DNA of 64,000 nucleotides from JALYNX01 sp963724825 (GTDB lineage Bacteria > Actinomycetota > Acidimicrobiia > Spongiisociales > ZC4RG35): positions 1 through 64,000 of the forward strand of contig CAVRWT010000004.1 in assembly GCA_963724825.1 (NCBI GenBank), given 5' to 3'. Below, piece by piece: positions 44,219 through 53,888 of this stretch. The notes below the pieces were generated by a model. It was not told the DNA's origin, did no database searches, and saw only the letters and a list, made by a program, of their open reading frames with translations. Each line of letters begins with the position of its first letter. Positions within the stretch are counted from its first letter, which is position 1. A program made the translations under genes and the position numbers.

Positions 44219-46629
44219 CCCACCACGAAGTTGATCAGGTTCGGCGGTCTGGCGACCACCTTGTGGACAGTGACGCCGTCGATCCAGCCCTGCACCTTCT
44301 CCAGCCCGAGCGCCAGCCGCTCCGCCTCTTCGGGCGCTATGTCCGCCGGGACTTCGACCCGGTCTCGAACCTTGCCATTCACCTGGACAACCATGATGAC
44401 CGTTTGCTGAGCGACGAGGTCCTCGTCCCACTCGGGCCACGGTTCGACCGCGAGCATGGTGCTGTGCCCGGTGCGCTCCCACAGCTCGTGGCTGATGTGG
44501 GGCGCCATTGGGGCGAGCAACTTGATCAGCAGCTCGACAACCTGATCGAAAGTCTTCCTGTCGATTCCGGTCCGCACAGCCTCCGACAGGGAGTTGACCA
44601 GTGTCATCAGCGGAGGGATCGCGGTGTTGAAGACGAATCGCTCGATGTCCTCGGTCACCTTCTTGACGGCACGATGCGCCTGCGCGATCAGCTCCCGGTT
44701 GGAGGATGTGTCATCGAACCGATCCGTCTCTGTCACCAGTCGCCACAAACGGTCGAGAAAGCGCCATGTCCCCTCGACGCCATTCGTGTCCCATGCCGCG
44801 TCGTCGGTCGGCGGGCCCATGAACAGGTGATAGAGCCGGAGGGCATCGGCCCCGTGTGACGCGAACAGTTCGAGCGGGTCGACGACGTTGCCCTTCGACT
44901 TCGACATCTTGGAGCCACCCAAAGTGATCATCCCCTGTGTGAACAGCCGTGCAAACGGCTCGCTCACCGCGCTGTATCCGATGTCGCTGAGGAACTTGGT
45001 GATGAAACGGGCGTAGAGCAGATGGAGAATGGCGTGCTCGATGCCCCCGATGTACTGGTCGACGGCCATCCAGTATCGGGCCTTCTCCGGCTCGAAAGCG
45101 ATGTGATCGTTGTGCGGGTCGGTGAAGCGGAAGAAGTACCAGGACGAGTCCACGAAGGTGTCCATCGTGTCTGTCTCCCGCCGAGCCTCGCCCCCACAGG
45201 ACGGACAGGTCGTGACGACCCACTCTTCGACCGTGGCCAGCGGCGACTGGCCCTTTGGGGCGTAGTCCTGGACGTCCGGAAGCAAGACCGGCAGTTGATC
45301 CTCGGGCACCGGGACCAGGCCACAGGTGGGGCAGCTGACGATCGGAATCGGGCTCCCCCAATACCTCTGCCGTGAGATGAGCCAGTCCCGCAGGCGATAC
45401 TGGACCGTGCCTTTGCCGATCCCCTTCTCCTCCAGCCAGTCGACGATGCGCACCTTGGCGGCGCCCTGGTCGAGACCGTCCAAGAACTCCGAGTTGACGG
45501 TCGGCCCGTCAGCGAGAAACGCCTCACCTTCCCAATCGTCGGGAGGCTGCACGGTTCGGATGATCTCGATCCCATATCGGGTGGCGAAGTCCCAGTCCCG
45601 CTGGTCCTGGCCGGGGACAGCCATGATCGCCCCGGTCCCGTATCCCATAAGCACGTAGTCGGCGATGTAGATCGGGACCTCTTTCCCGTTGACCGGGTTG
45701 ATCGCATTGGCGCCGGTGAAGACACCGGTCTTCTCACCTTCTGACATGCGCTCGATCTCGGAGGCACGAGACGCCTGAGAGATGTAGGCGCGGGCCTCGT
45801 CCTCATGGTCGGAACCGGCGATGAGGTCGGCGACGAGAGGGTGCTCCGGGGCTAGTACGCAGAAAGTCATCCCGAAGATGGTGTCCGGGCGGGTGGTGAA
45901 CACTTCGAACGAGGCATCCGAACCGGCTACCGGGATCGTGAAGATGGCGCCCTCGGAGCGCCCGATCCAGTTCCTTTGCATGGTCCGCACCCGATCGGGC
46001 CACTCATCCAGAAGGTCCAGGTCGGCGAGTAGGCGCTCGACGTAGTCGGTGATCTTGAAGAACCACTGGGCCAGGTTCTTGCGCTCAACCACCGTCCCGC
46101 AGCGCTCACAGGCCCCGTCGACCACCTGCTCGTTGGCGAGGACGGTCTGATCCTTCGGGCACCAGTTGACCGGCGCCTCCTTCTTGTAAGCCAGTTCCCG
46201 ATCCCAGAGTTGGAGGAACAGCCACTGATTCCACCGGTAGTAGTCGGGATGATGAGAGGCCAGTTCCCGGTCCCAGTCGTACATCGCGCCGAGTTGCTTG
46301 ATCTGCCGGGTCATCGTGACGATCTGCGCCTCGGTGTTCTCCATCGGGTGGACGCCGGTCTCTATGGCTGCGTTCTCGGCCGGCAGCCCGAAGCTGTCCC
46401 AACCCATGGGAGACAGCACGTTGTACCCGCGCATCGTCTTGTACCTGGTGAGCAGATCACCAAACGTGTAATTGCGGACGTGGCCTTGGTGCAACGCTCC
46501 CGACGGATAGGGGTACATGCAGAGGTTGTAGAACTTGGGGCGTGACGGATCCTCCGCCGCCCGAAAGACCTTTTCGGACTCCCAGCGCTCCTGCCATTTG
46601 GCCTCGATCTGCTTGTGGTCGTACGACAT
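44215..46629 (-). CDS. leuS: Leucyl-tRNA synthetase
   Basis: 804 residues. HIGH-type motif in YPYPSGALHQGHVRNY, KMSKS in GSKMSKSKGN, editing domain (FTTRPDTIFGMTF), and zinc-type cysteine pairs (CERCG; CPTCG; CPSCG). The start ATG 46629 (MSYDHKQIEAKWQERWE) fits the family; the frame continues upstream but is divergent from the next gene with a 48-base gap. Confidence 0.96.
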   Translation of the reverse strand: MSYDHKQIEAKWQERWESEKVFRAAEDPSRPKFYNLCMYPYPSGALHQGHVRNYTFGDLLTRYKTMRGYNVLSPMGWDSFGLPAENAAIETGVHPMENTEAQIVTMTRQIKQLGAMYDWDRELASHHPDYYRWNQWLFLQLWDRELAYKKEAPVNWCPKDQTVLANEQVVDGACERCGTVVERKNLAQWFFKITDYVERLLADLDLLDEWPDRVRTMQRNWIGRSEGAIFTIPVAGSDASFEVFTTRPDTIFGMTFCVLAPEHPLVADLIAGSDHEDEARAYISQASRASEIERMSEGEKTGVFTGANAINPVNGKEVPIYIADYVLMGYGTGAIMAVPGQDQRDWDFATRYGIEIIRTVQPPDDWEGEAFLADGPTVNSEFLDGLDQGAAKVRIVDWLEEKGIGKGTVQYRLRDWLISRQRYWGSPIPIVSCPTCGLVPVPEDQLPVLLPDVQDYAPKGQSPLATVEEWVVTTCPSCGGEARRETDTMDTFVDSSWYFFRFTDPHNDHIAFEPEKARYWMAVDQYIGGIEHAILHLLYARFITKFLSDIGYSAVSEPFARLFTQGMITLGGSKMSKSKGNVVDPLELFASHGADALRLYHLFMGPPTDDAAWDTNGVEGTWRFLDRLWRLVTETDRFDDTSSNRELIAQAHRAVKKVTEDIERFVFNTAIPPLMTLVNSLSEAVRTGIDRKTFDQVVELLIKLLAPMAPHISHELWERTGHSTMLAVEPWPEWDEDLVAQQTVIMVVQVNGKVRDRVEVPADIAPEEAERLALGLEKVQGWIDGVTVHKVVARPPNLINFVVG

Positions 46630-46677
46630 CGAAGGCCTGAGAGTAGGCGACCAATTGTCCCTCCTACCATCCACGAC

Positions 46678-47532
46678 ATGACTCCAGAACGGGTAGGTGT
46701 CGTCGGCGGGGGTTTGATGGGCTCGGGGATCGCTGAGGTCTTCGCCAGGTCCGGCGCCCAGGTCGTGATTCACGAAATCGATGCCGCCGCGGCCGAGGCC
46801 GCCCAAGCTCGGATCGACGCTTCGCTGGCCAAAGCGGTGGAACGGGGCAAGCTCGAGGTGTCCCTTCGTGACCAGGCGCTAGCCAATATCACCTTGTCCA
46901 CCGACCTCACCGACCAGGCCGACCGTCAATTCGTCATCGAGGCGGCGACCGAGAACGAGGCACTGAAGAAGCAGATCTTCTCCGACCTCGACGCCATCGT
47001 CACCGACCGGGACGCGATCCTGGCGTCCAACACCTCGTCGATCCCGATCACCCGGCTCGCCGCAGTAACGAGCCGACCCGATCACGTGGTCGGGCTTCAT
47101 TTCTTCAACCCGGTTCCGGTGATGACCCTCGTCGAATTGGTGACCACGGTGATGACCGCCCCTGAGGTGTCGGCGCGGGCACGGGCGTACGCCGAGTCGG
47201 CCGGCAAGACGGTGATCGAGGCTGGCGACCGGGCCGGGTTCGTGGTCAACATGCTGCTGGTCCCCTATTTGCTTGGGGCGATCAAGATGCTGGAAGGCGG
47301 CTATGCCACCAGAGAGGACATCGACGCCGGGATGCGTCTCGGGGCCAATCACCCGATGGGGCCCCTGGAGTTGTCCGACTTCGTCGGTCTGGACACGATG
47401 AAGCACATTGCCGACGTGCTCTTCGACGAGTTCAAAGACCCGATGTACGCCTCGCCCCCGCTCCTGACACGGATGGTGGAGGCCGGGAGATTGGGCCGGA
47501 AATCCGGCCATGGCTTCTACGAGTACGGCTGA
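46678..47532 (+). CDS. 3-hydroxybutyryl-CoA dehydrogenase
   Basis: 284 residues. Rossmann motif VGVVGGGLMGSGIAEVFA, catalytic region LASNTSSIPITRLA, HFFNPVPVMTLVELV with the catalytic His, and C-terminal GANHPMGPLELSDFVGLDT. Oxidises 3-hydroxyacyl-CoA in fatty-acid or butanoate/PHB metabolism. Start ATG 46678 preferred over an upstream in-frame ATG inside the leuS antiframe. Confidence 0.94.
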   Translation: MTPERVGVVGGGLMGSGIAEVFARSGAQVVIHEIDAAAAEAAQARIDASLAKAVERGKLEVSLRDQALANITLSTDLTDQADRQFVIEAATENEALKKQIFSDLDAIVTDRDAILASNTSSIPITRLAAVTSRPDHVVGLHFFNPVPVMTLVELVTTVMTAPEVSARARAYAESAGKTVIEAGDRAGFVVNMLLVPYLLGAIKMLEGGYATREDIDAGMRLGANHPMGPLELSDFVGLDTMKHIADVLFDEFKDPMYASPPLLTRMVEAGRLGRKSGHGFYEYG

Positions 47533-47677
47533 TCGCACGACCCCGGCCATAGGTCGAGCGGACTAGCTCCAATGACAGTGGCCAAATGGGCCACACGGCC
47601 CATGCCCAATCGCGACTTGTTCAGGAATTATCCACAAGGCAAGCCGTGGGAGCTTTAGAAGGAACTGGGAGTCGAGC

Positions 47678-48199
47678 ATGTTGGCCTATCAGCCGCTGTT
47701 ACTTGGGAGTCAAAGGAAGACGACGGCTGTGGACAATCTCGAGCCGATCTGCGCGATGCTCGAGACCAACCGATCCCTGTTGGGCACCTGGGATGAGACC
47801 TGGGCCCGTCTCTTCGCCATCGATTGCGCTTCGATCATCTACCGCTTTCACGTCCCCGGAATGGATGATGCGGCCCGGGACCTGATCCACCGGCTCCTCC
47901 ATCAGGCCAGAAAGCTCACCATCGACGACCGCCAAGAAGAACTGGACTCGGTCGAGCGGGCGCTTATGGCGGGGCTGCGTGCCTCCTCGGACACGATCCG
48001 GCCGGTCTGGCTGGTCGCCCTCAACTCACTCCTCCCCGACCCATTCCGAGCCGCGTTGGTGACTGTCGAGTCGGCCGTGGCGTCGTTTGGCCCACGATCC
48101 AACGCCCGTCGTGACGCGGCAATCGACTCGATGCGAAGCCGATTGCTCTCCCGTACCGAGGAAGCTGCCCTGCTCGGCAACCACCTCGCCTACGCCTGA
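47678..48199 (+). CDS. Hypothetical protein
   Basis: 173 residues, largely helical, no membrane segments or recognised motif (NLEPICAMLETNRSLLGTWD; EELDSVERALMAGLRA). GGGAG about 12 bases before ATG 47678. The 145 bases upstream contain a TTATCCACA nonamer (47628-47636) but no gene. Function unknown. Confidence 0.55.
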   Translation: MLAYQPLLLGSQRKTTAVDNLEPICAMLETNRSLLGTWDETWARLFAIDCASIIYRFHVPGMDDAARDLIHRLLHQARKLTIDDRQEELDSVERALMAGLRASSDTIRPVWLVALNSLLPDPFRAALVTVESAVASFGPRSNARRDAAIDSMRSRLLSRTEEAALLGNHLAYA

Positions 48200-48208
48200 C
48201 CTCGCGGG

Positions 48209-50340
48209 TCAGACTTCGGCGACCTCCTCGTAGGCCCTGCTCTCCAGTGAGTCGGCCAGATGGGATCTAGACCCGCCTCTCACCACTAGGACCGGCACCG
48301 ATACCCGTTCGATGACTGCCTCCCGCAGTGCGGGCAGGACCCCATCGAGTACTCCGGCGGGAGCCACCACCATCACGGCGGCCCCCTCGACAGCCTCGAG
48401 GGCATGGGCGATGCTGGGCTCGGTGAGGACGATCGCCTCGACCTCGACTCCAAGAACCGGCAACTCGACCGGGACCGGCGAAATCACCCGCAGCGGCCGT
48501 CCATATCCTCTCGCCAAGCTCGCGGCGAGGTCCAGGGCGGCGAAGTCAGCAGGCTCGCCGCGATACCAGACCCCGACCGAGCCGGAGCCGACCTGGCGAT
48601 GGGTTCCGGCGCCAACCAACACGGCAACGTCACAGGAAGCCTTTTCGAGCAACTCGCCGGCGATCCCACCGAGGGGGCGATATCCGAGGTACGCCTGGTG
48701 GGATCCCAGCAGGAGCATCCCCGCTCCCCTCCGCTCCACCAGGCGGATCAATTCAATGGATGGGTCGGGGCCGACAGCTGTCACCACCTCGGTCTCGACC
48801 CCCTCGGCCTCGAGCCGGACTTGAACGGCCATGAGCTCTTCGACGGCGACTGCTTCCGCGTCATCCATCGCCGAGAGGTTGGCCCGCACCTGCTCGTAGC
48901 CCGGGCGGTCTGACAACCGAAGCCAGGATGATGGTGGCTGGGGACTCGTCGAGCCCACGCAGCCGTTTCGCCAATTCCAGGAGTGGTTGCGCCGTGACCG
49001 GATCGGTGACACCAACCATTACCCGCCGCTCGCGGGTGGCGAGGGCCATCATCTCGCGTGTCGCGTCACCGGCGAGATCGCTGTCGATCATGTCGCGCGG
49101 ATACAGCAGCGTCAGAAGCGGCGTCGTCATGAAGGTGGTTATCAACGCCATCAAGACCATCATCGTGAACAGCGCAGGTGAGATCACCCCCAGGCTTTGA
49201 CCGACGGTGAGGATCACAACCATGGTGATCCCTCGGGCGTTCATGAGGACACCGATGACTGCTGAGCTGCGGAAGCGTCTCCCCGGCGGCCAACCCGGCG
49301 ATCAACGAACCACCGATCTTGCCCACGATGGCGATGGCGACGATCAGGCCAGTGAGCCACCACAGCTCCGAACCGGTCACGAGGCCGACTTGTGTCGACA
49401 GGCCGACGACGGCGAAGAACACCGGCAACAGGAAGAGAACGGTCACGTCTTCGAGGCGTTCGGTGATCTGAGCAACGATCGAATGTGAGCGTGGGAGGAC
49501 AGCCCCGAACATGAATGCGCCGAAGATGGCGTGGATCCCGATGGCCTCGGTGGCCCAAGCGGAAAGGAACAGGGCGACCAGGAGACCGGACATGACGGTG
49601 GCACCGATCTTCCCTTTGTCGGGCTTCACCGAGGCCACCCGAGCCAACAAACGGGCGAACTACGAAGACCATCAAGCGCCAGAAAGGCGAGGGCCAACAG
49701 CACCGTCTGCATGGCCTCGGCCGGGCCGGTGGCGTGGACGATGGCGACGACCACGGCGAGGATGCACCAGGCGGTGACGTCGTCGACCGCGGCACAGGTG
49801 ATGGCCAGAGCGCCGATACGCGTCCGGTGGAGCCCGGTGTCGGTGAGGATGCGGGCCAGGACCGGGAAGGCAGTGATCGCCATCGCCGCCCCCATGAACA
49901 GTGCGAATCCGGTGAAGTCCCCGCTGCCCACCAGCGGGAAGATCAGGAGGGCGGCGGCAAGCCCGAGAGTGAATGGAAGCACGATCGAGTAGTGGCTGAC
50001 CAGGAGCGCGGTATGACCGGATCCTCGAATCATCTTGTGATCCAACTCCGCCCCGATGAGGAACATGAAGAAGATCAGTCCGAATTGGGCGAGGATCTGG
50101 AGCACATGAATCACCTCCGCCGGGAACAGGAACGAACGTCGCCTCCGGGAAGAGGAGCCCGAGCAGGCTGGGCCCGAGGAGGATCCCGGCAACGATTTCC
50201 CCGATCACACGGGGCTGATTGATCAGGCGGAAGACCGATCCAAGGAGCCGGGCGGCCACGATTATCGACCGCGACCGCGAGGAGGACCCGGGCCAGGATC
50301 TCGGCAGCTTCCAGCCCGGTCCCGGCGGTGCCTCCTCAGA
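48209..50340 (-). pseudogene. Cation/proton antiporter (CPA2/KefB-like) with two universal-stress domains, many frameshifts
   Basis: Homology is spread over all three frames, with shifts near 50270, 50133, 49678, 49655, 49265 and 48918. Pieces in order: AARLLGSVFRLINQPRVIGE and GILLGPSLLGLLFPEATF; the transport domain (FGLIFFMFLIGAELDHKMI; GAAMAITAFPVLARILTDTG; HAIFGAFMFGAVLPRS; MNARGITMVVILTVGQS); then two Usp-like domains (GMLLLGSHQAYLGYRPLGG and the final third). At least six indels in 2.1 kb is more than elsewhere in the window, so it is either a real pseudogene or a poorly sequenced patch. The start codon is not identifiable. Confidence 0.8.
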
Positions 50341-50794
50341 TCGGTCCTCGCCGACGATCGACCACGGAGAGATCCCGGTCTCCGACGGTGACGACCCCTT
50401 CCATGCCTCCGTCGTCGAGCACCTGAGCCGAGAAGACGGCCGCCTGACCGGAGAGCTCGGTCCCTTCGGCGCAACTGCCGGTCAGGTCTCCGAAACTGCT
50501 CTCCACATCCAGTCGGCCCCCGACGATCTTCGGCCCGAGATCCTCGGTCTCATCGCCGTGGGACCCGGGGACATGAAGGTCGAGGAAGACGCCAGATTGG
50601 ACGGTGGCGATTCTCTCGCCAAGACAGGCGACGCCATCCCCCTCGACGGCGCCGAGGGGTGACGCCTGGAGGGCGGGGACGATTTCATTGCCCTTGGGCA
50701 GCACCAGGACCAAACCGACCGCCGCAACGATGAAAATGGTGGCGTAGGTCAGCGCCGGGATGAGGCGACGTCGGGTCACAGGTGCTGTGGTCAT
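50336..50794 (-). CDS. Hypothetical membrane-anchored protein
   Basis: 152 residues from ATG 50794. One N-terminal membrane helix (LIPALTYATIFIVAAVGLVLV) and an outside domain of about 110 residues (AVEGDGVACLGERIATVQSG; GRLDVESSFGDLTGSCAEG). Two Cys residues might form a disulfide. A GGAGG follows its stop for the antiporter gene, so the two are probably one transcript. Confidence 0.6.
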   Translation of the reverse strand: MTTAPVTRRRLIPALTYATIFIVAAVGLVLVLPKGNEIVPALQASPLGAVEGDGVACLGERIATVQSGVFLDLHVPGSHGDETEDLGPKIVGGRLDVESSFGDLTGSCAEGTELSGQAAVFSAQVLDDGGMEGVVTVGDRDLSVVDRRRGPI

Positions 50795-50915
50795 ACGTGT
50801 GCGGTCATCAAGGGATGACCACAAGTTATGAACTTCAACCTACGGCCCACAAGTTCCATCGGGCGACGGTGTGCTCCCCCCAACGCCCCTAGAGACCGTG
50901 GTCTCGATGACACCG

Positions 50916-51596
50916 TCATGCCACCGCGGCTGCCGGGGTCGGCGGGAGCAGGAGGTATGCACCGCCGAAGAAACAGACCGCCCCGACAAGCGTCCCCAGG
51001 TTGACGATCGTCAAGTTGACGATGTCGCCGGTCGTCGGAAGTGTGAATGCGCCTATCGCCGACAGCATGAAGAAGATCGATCCCAGGTAGTTGAGCCCTG
51101 CGATCCACCAGTCAGGGTCCTCCTTTCTGACCAGCCATATCTGTCCGCAGACAAAGAGCCAGGCAATGTGGCTTGCCACGAGGAAGGCGATCGACCCGAA
51201 GAAGTCAGGCGCCCACACCAGATGGTTCGTCTCGGTCGTCGACAAGCCCTTCAACATCGCATCAAATGTGCTCATGTTGAAGAACAGGGTGCCAGCGAAC
51301 TGAATCAAGGTCGCCCACCACAGCATGACGTCGGGTTGCCAGGCCCAGAGATGAAAGGTCGGCGGCGCCTGTTGATGCCCACGGTCGTTAATCACCTGGA
51401 GGAATTGGCTGTAGCCGGCGAGAGTGAAGAACACTGACCCTACGAAGAAGGTCACCCCAACCACGCCCGGGTCCACGGTTTGGGAAAACAGTGGCACAGA
51501 TCCGAGTGCGAACAGGAACGAGCCGACCATGAACAGTGCGGCCACTCTCCACCCGAGATCGCCGGGCTTCCAAACCAGCTGCCGATGCCAGTCCAC
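50916..51596 (-). CDS. Integral membrane protein of unknown function, six helices
   Basis: 226 residues with about six hydrophobic helices; the helix pair around FSQTVDPGVVGVTFFVGSVFF and the region LNYLGSIFFMLSAIGAFTLP are well conserved in type but no family is recognised with confidence. It is 18 bases downstream of glutamate decarboxylase, so the two are likely co-transcribed and it may take part in the same acid-response function; this is inference. Confidence 0.65.
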   Translation of the reverse strand: MDWHRQLVWKPGDLGWRVAALFMVGSFLFALGSVPLFSQTVDPGVVGVTFFVGSVFFTLAGYSQFLQVINDRGHQQAPPTFHLWAWQPDVMLWWATLIQFAGTLFFNMSTFDAMLKGLSTTETNHLVWAPDFFGSIAFLVASHIAWLFVCGQIWLVRKEDPDWWIAGLNYLGSIFFMLSAIGAFTLPTTGDIVNLTIVNLGTLVGAVCFFGGAYLLLPPTPAAAVA

Positions 51597-51614
51597 CGCT
51601 ACCCCTTTTTTTGG

Positions 51615-52988
51615 CTAGGTATGGGCGAATGGAGCGGCGGGCGGTGGTTGGTTCGGCGGATACTGCTCGAGGTGGGTCACGGCCTTGCCGAGAGACTCGA
51701 TGAGGGAATCTGCGAGATCAAGGTCGAAGCCCTCCCGCACGACGACGCGGAGCACCGCCACATCAGTGGCGTTCTCGGGCATGGTGTATGCCGGGACCTG
51801 CCAGCCTTCTGTCCTCAGCTGATCCGACACATGGAAGACGGTGAACTTTGAGGTGTCAGTCAGTTTGAAGGAGAGCACCGGGATCTCGGATCCGTCGCTG
51901 ATCACCTCAAAAGGGCCCATCTCGGCGACTGCGCCGGAGACGTGCAGGGCAACCATACGCAAGGTCTCCATGATCCTTGTATAGCCCTCTCGGCCGAGAC
52001 GCAGGAAGTTGTAGTACTGGCCAACTATCTGGTTTCCGGGACGGGAGAAGTTGAGGGTGAAGGTTGGCATGTCTCCACCCAGGTAGTTCACGTGGAAGAT
52101 GAGCTCCTCCGGCAAATCCTCGGCATCCCGCCAGACCACAAACCCGATGCCGGGATAGGTGAGCCCGTACTTGTGTCCCGAGACATTGATCGATTTCACT
52201 TGTGGCAGGCGAAAGTCCCACTCCAGCTCGGGCTGTAGGAAGGGTGCAACAAATCCGCCGCTGGCGGCGTCCACATGGACCGGGATGTCGTCCCCGTGCT
52301 CCTTGTTGTATGCAACCACCAAGTCGTGGACCTCTTTGATCGGCTCATACTCCCCGGTGTAGGTGGTCCCCAAGATGGGGATCACACCAATCGTGTTCTC
52401 ATCGACCTGGCCCATCATCTCGTGAGGGTCGACGATGTACCGATCGTGGGCCACCGGGACATAGCGTGGCTCGACGTCCCAGTAGCGACAGAACTTCTCC
52501 CACACCACTTGCACAGTCGACCCCATCACCATGTTGGGACTGTCGGTGGGCCTGCCCTCTGCCTCACGCCGTTGCCGCCACCGCCACTTCATAGTCAGTC
52601 CGGCCAGCATCACTGCTTCGCTGGAGCCGATCGTCGAAACCCCGACTGCCCCGCCTCCCGGTGGTGCGTGGAAGAGGTCGGCGACGATGTTCACGCAGCG
52701 GCGTTCGATCTCGGCGGTCTGGGGGTACTCGTCCTTGTCGATCATGTTCTTGTCGAACGACTCCGCCATCAGTCGTTCGGCTTCAGGCTCCATCCAGGTC
52801 GTCACGAACGTGGCGAGGTTTAGCCTCGAGCTTCCGTCCAGCATCAGTTGGTCGTGGATGTGCCGGTAAACAGCGTCCGGGGCCGCCGATGCATCCGGCA
52901 TGCGGTTCTTGGGCATCCTCGTCTGGCTGAGACGTCCGGCATATGCGATCGGAATGTCCTCAGCCTTGGAAACGTGCTTGTGAACCAT
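51615..52988 (-). CDS. Glutamate decarboxylase
   Basis: 457 residues, full length. The PLP lysine is in SINVSGHKYGL; upstream VDAASGGFVAPFLQP and TIGSSEAVMLAGL are family signatures. It converts glutamate to GABA, consuming a proton, a common acid-resistance route. No GadC-type antiporter is next to it; instead come the membrane protein and, after another gene, a cation/proton antiporter. Confidence 0.95.
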   Translation of the reverse strand: MVHKHVSKAEDIPIAYAGRLSQTRMPKNRMPDASAAPDAVYRHIHDQLMLDGSSRLNLATFVTTWMEPEAERLMAESFDKNMIDKDEYPQTAEIERRCVNIVADLFHAPPGGGAVGVSTIGSSEAVMLAGLTMKWRWRQRREAEGRPTDSPNMVMGSTVQVVWEKFCRYWDVEPRYVPVAHDRYIVDPHEMMGQVDENTIGVIPILGTTYTGEYEPIKEVHDLVVAYNKEHGDDIPVHVDAASGGFVAPFLQPELEWDFRLPQVKSINVSGHKYGLTYPGIGFVVWRDAEDLPEELIFHVNYLGGDMPTFTLNFSRPGNQIVGQYYNFLRLGREGYTRIMETLRMVALHVSGAVAEMGPFEVISDGSEIPVLSFKLTDTSKFTVFHVSDQLRTEGWQVPAYTMPENATDVAVLRVVVREGFDLDLADSLIESLGKAVTHLEQYPPNQPPPAAPFAHT

Positions 52989-53041
52989 GTTTGTAGACCC
53001 CTCGTTGTCGGCAGCGGAGATTCGACCCTACCCGAGGTACT

Positions 53042-53850
53042 TCAGGGCGAGCACGAGACGACTGAGATCGATGCCCCGTCGACTTTCACTGTGGACTCGG
53101 TCTCGGCAGCGGCCCAGGTCTGCAGGACATCGGCCACGGCCGCGGCCGAGGCCTCGTCATCCATGAGCACGTCAACGGCGGCACAGGCCCGGTCGCCGTC
53201 CGTCCATTGGACATATGAGTCGCCGGACCATGGCCTCACCAGGGCCAAGGCGTCGTCCTCCTCTACCACTGTCTTGGCGAGCATCATTAGATAGACGGAG
53301 CCGAGCCGCCCCGAGGCCTTAGTCACCACACCGCTCGGCGCAACCGGCGGAAGCACCACCTCGGGCAGCTCTTCGGTCAGATACGCATCGGCAAAGAGCA
53401 CTTGCTCCGAGGTCCCCGGGAAACGGTCCACGACCTGGTCGTAGGGACGTGACACGCCGGCCGCCCCAACACCGTCGATAAGGACCGGGCCACGGGCGTA
53501 TCCGAAGGTGAGTAGCTCGACGGCCGCCTCGGGTCATCGCCGACCAATCCGAGCGCCCGCAGGAGGTCCCAGGCGAAGTCGACGAGGTCGGAGAATTCCT
53601 GATCGGTCAACTCCCAGCCCTCACCGGTGGCGATCACGGCTCCCGTCGGTGGTGGCAACGGGGAGATGATTTCCACCGTGGTGGTCGTCGTCGGAGCGGT
53701 GGTCGTAGTCGACGGAGCGGTGGTGGTGGGGATGGGGGAGGTCGTCGGTGCGACCAAGGTAGTGGTCGATCGGCCCTGGCCTTCTTCCGTGCAGGAGACG
53801 AGCGCAAGGGCAAGGGTCAGCGAGAAGACAGCCGGCGTGGACCGTGTCAT
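53042..53850 (-). CDS. Lipoprotein of unknown function with Thr-rich linker, frameshifted
   Basis: About 270 residues after repair of one missing base at about 53533. Signal peptide MTRSTPAVFSLTLALALVSC with lipobox (LVSC), then a Thr/Ser/Pro-rich linker, then a domain with TGEGWELTDQEFSDLVDFAW, and in the second frame AAVELLTFGYARGPVLIDGV and CAAVDVLMDDEASAAAVADV. No family recognised. Confidence 0.65.
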
Positions 53851-53888
53851 TCCGGGACAATAGGGGCTACCCGGATCTGGATGAGAGG

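Noticed and set aside
46630..46677. T-box or other tRNA-sensing leader of leuS (and of glyS)
   Set aside because: The gaps (48 and 34 bases) are too short for a T-box.
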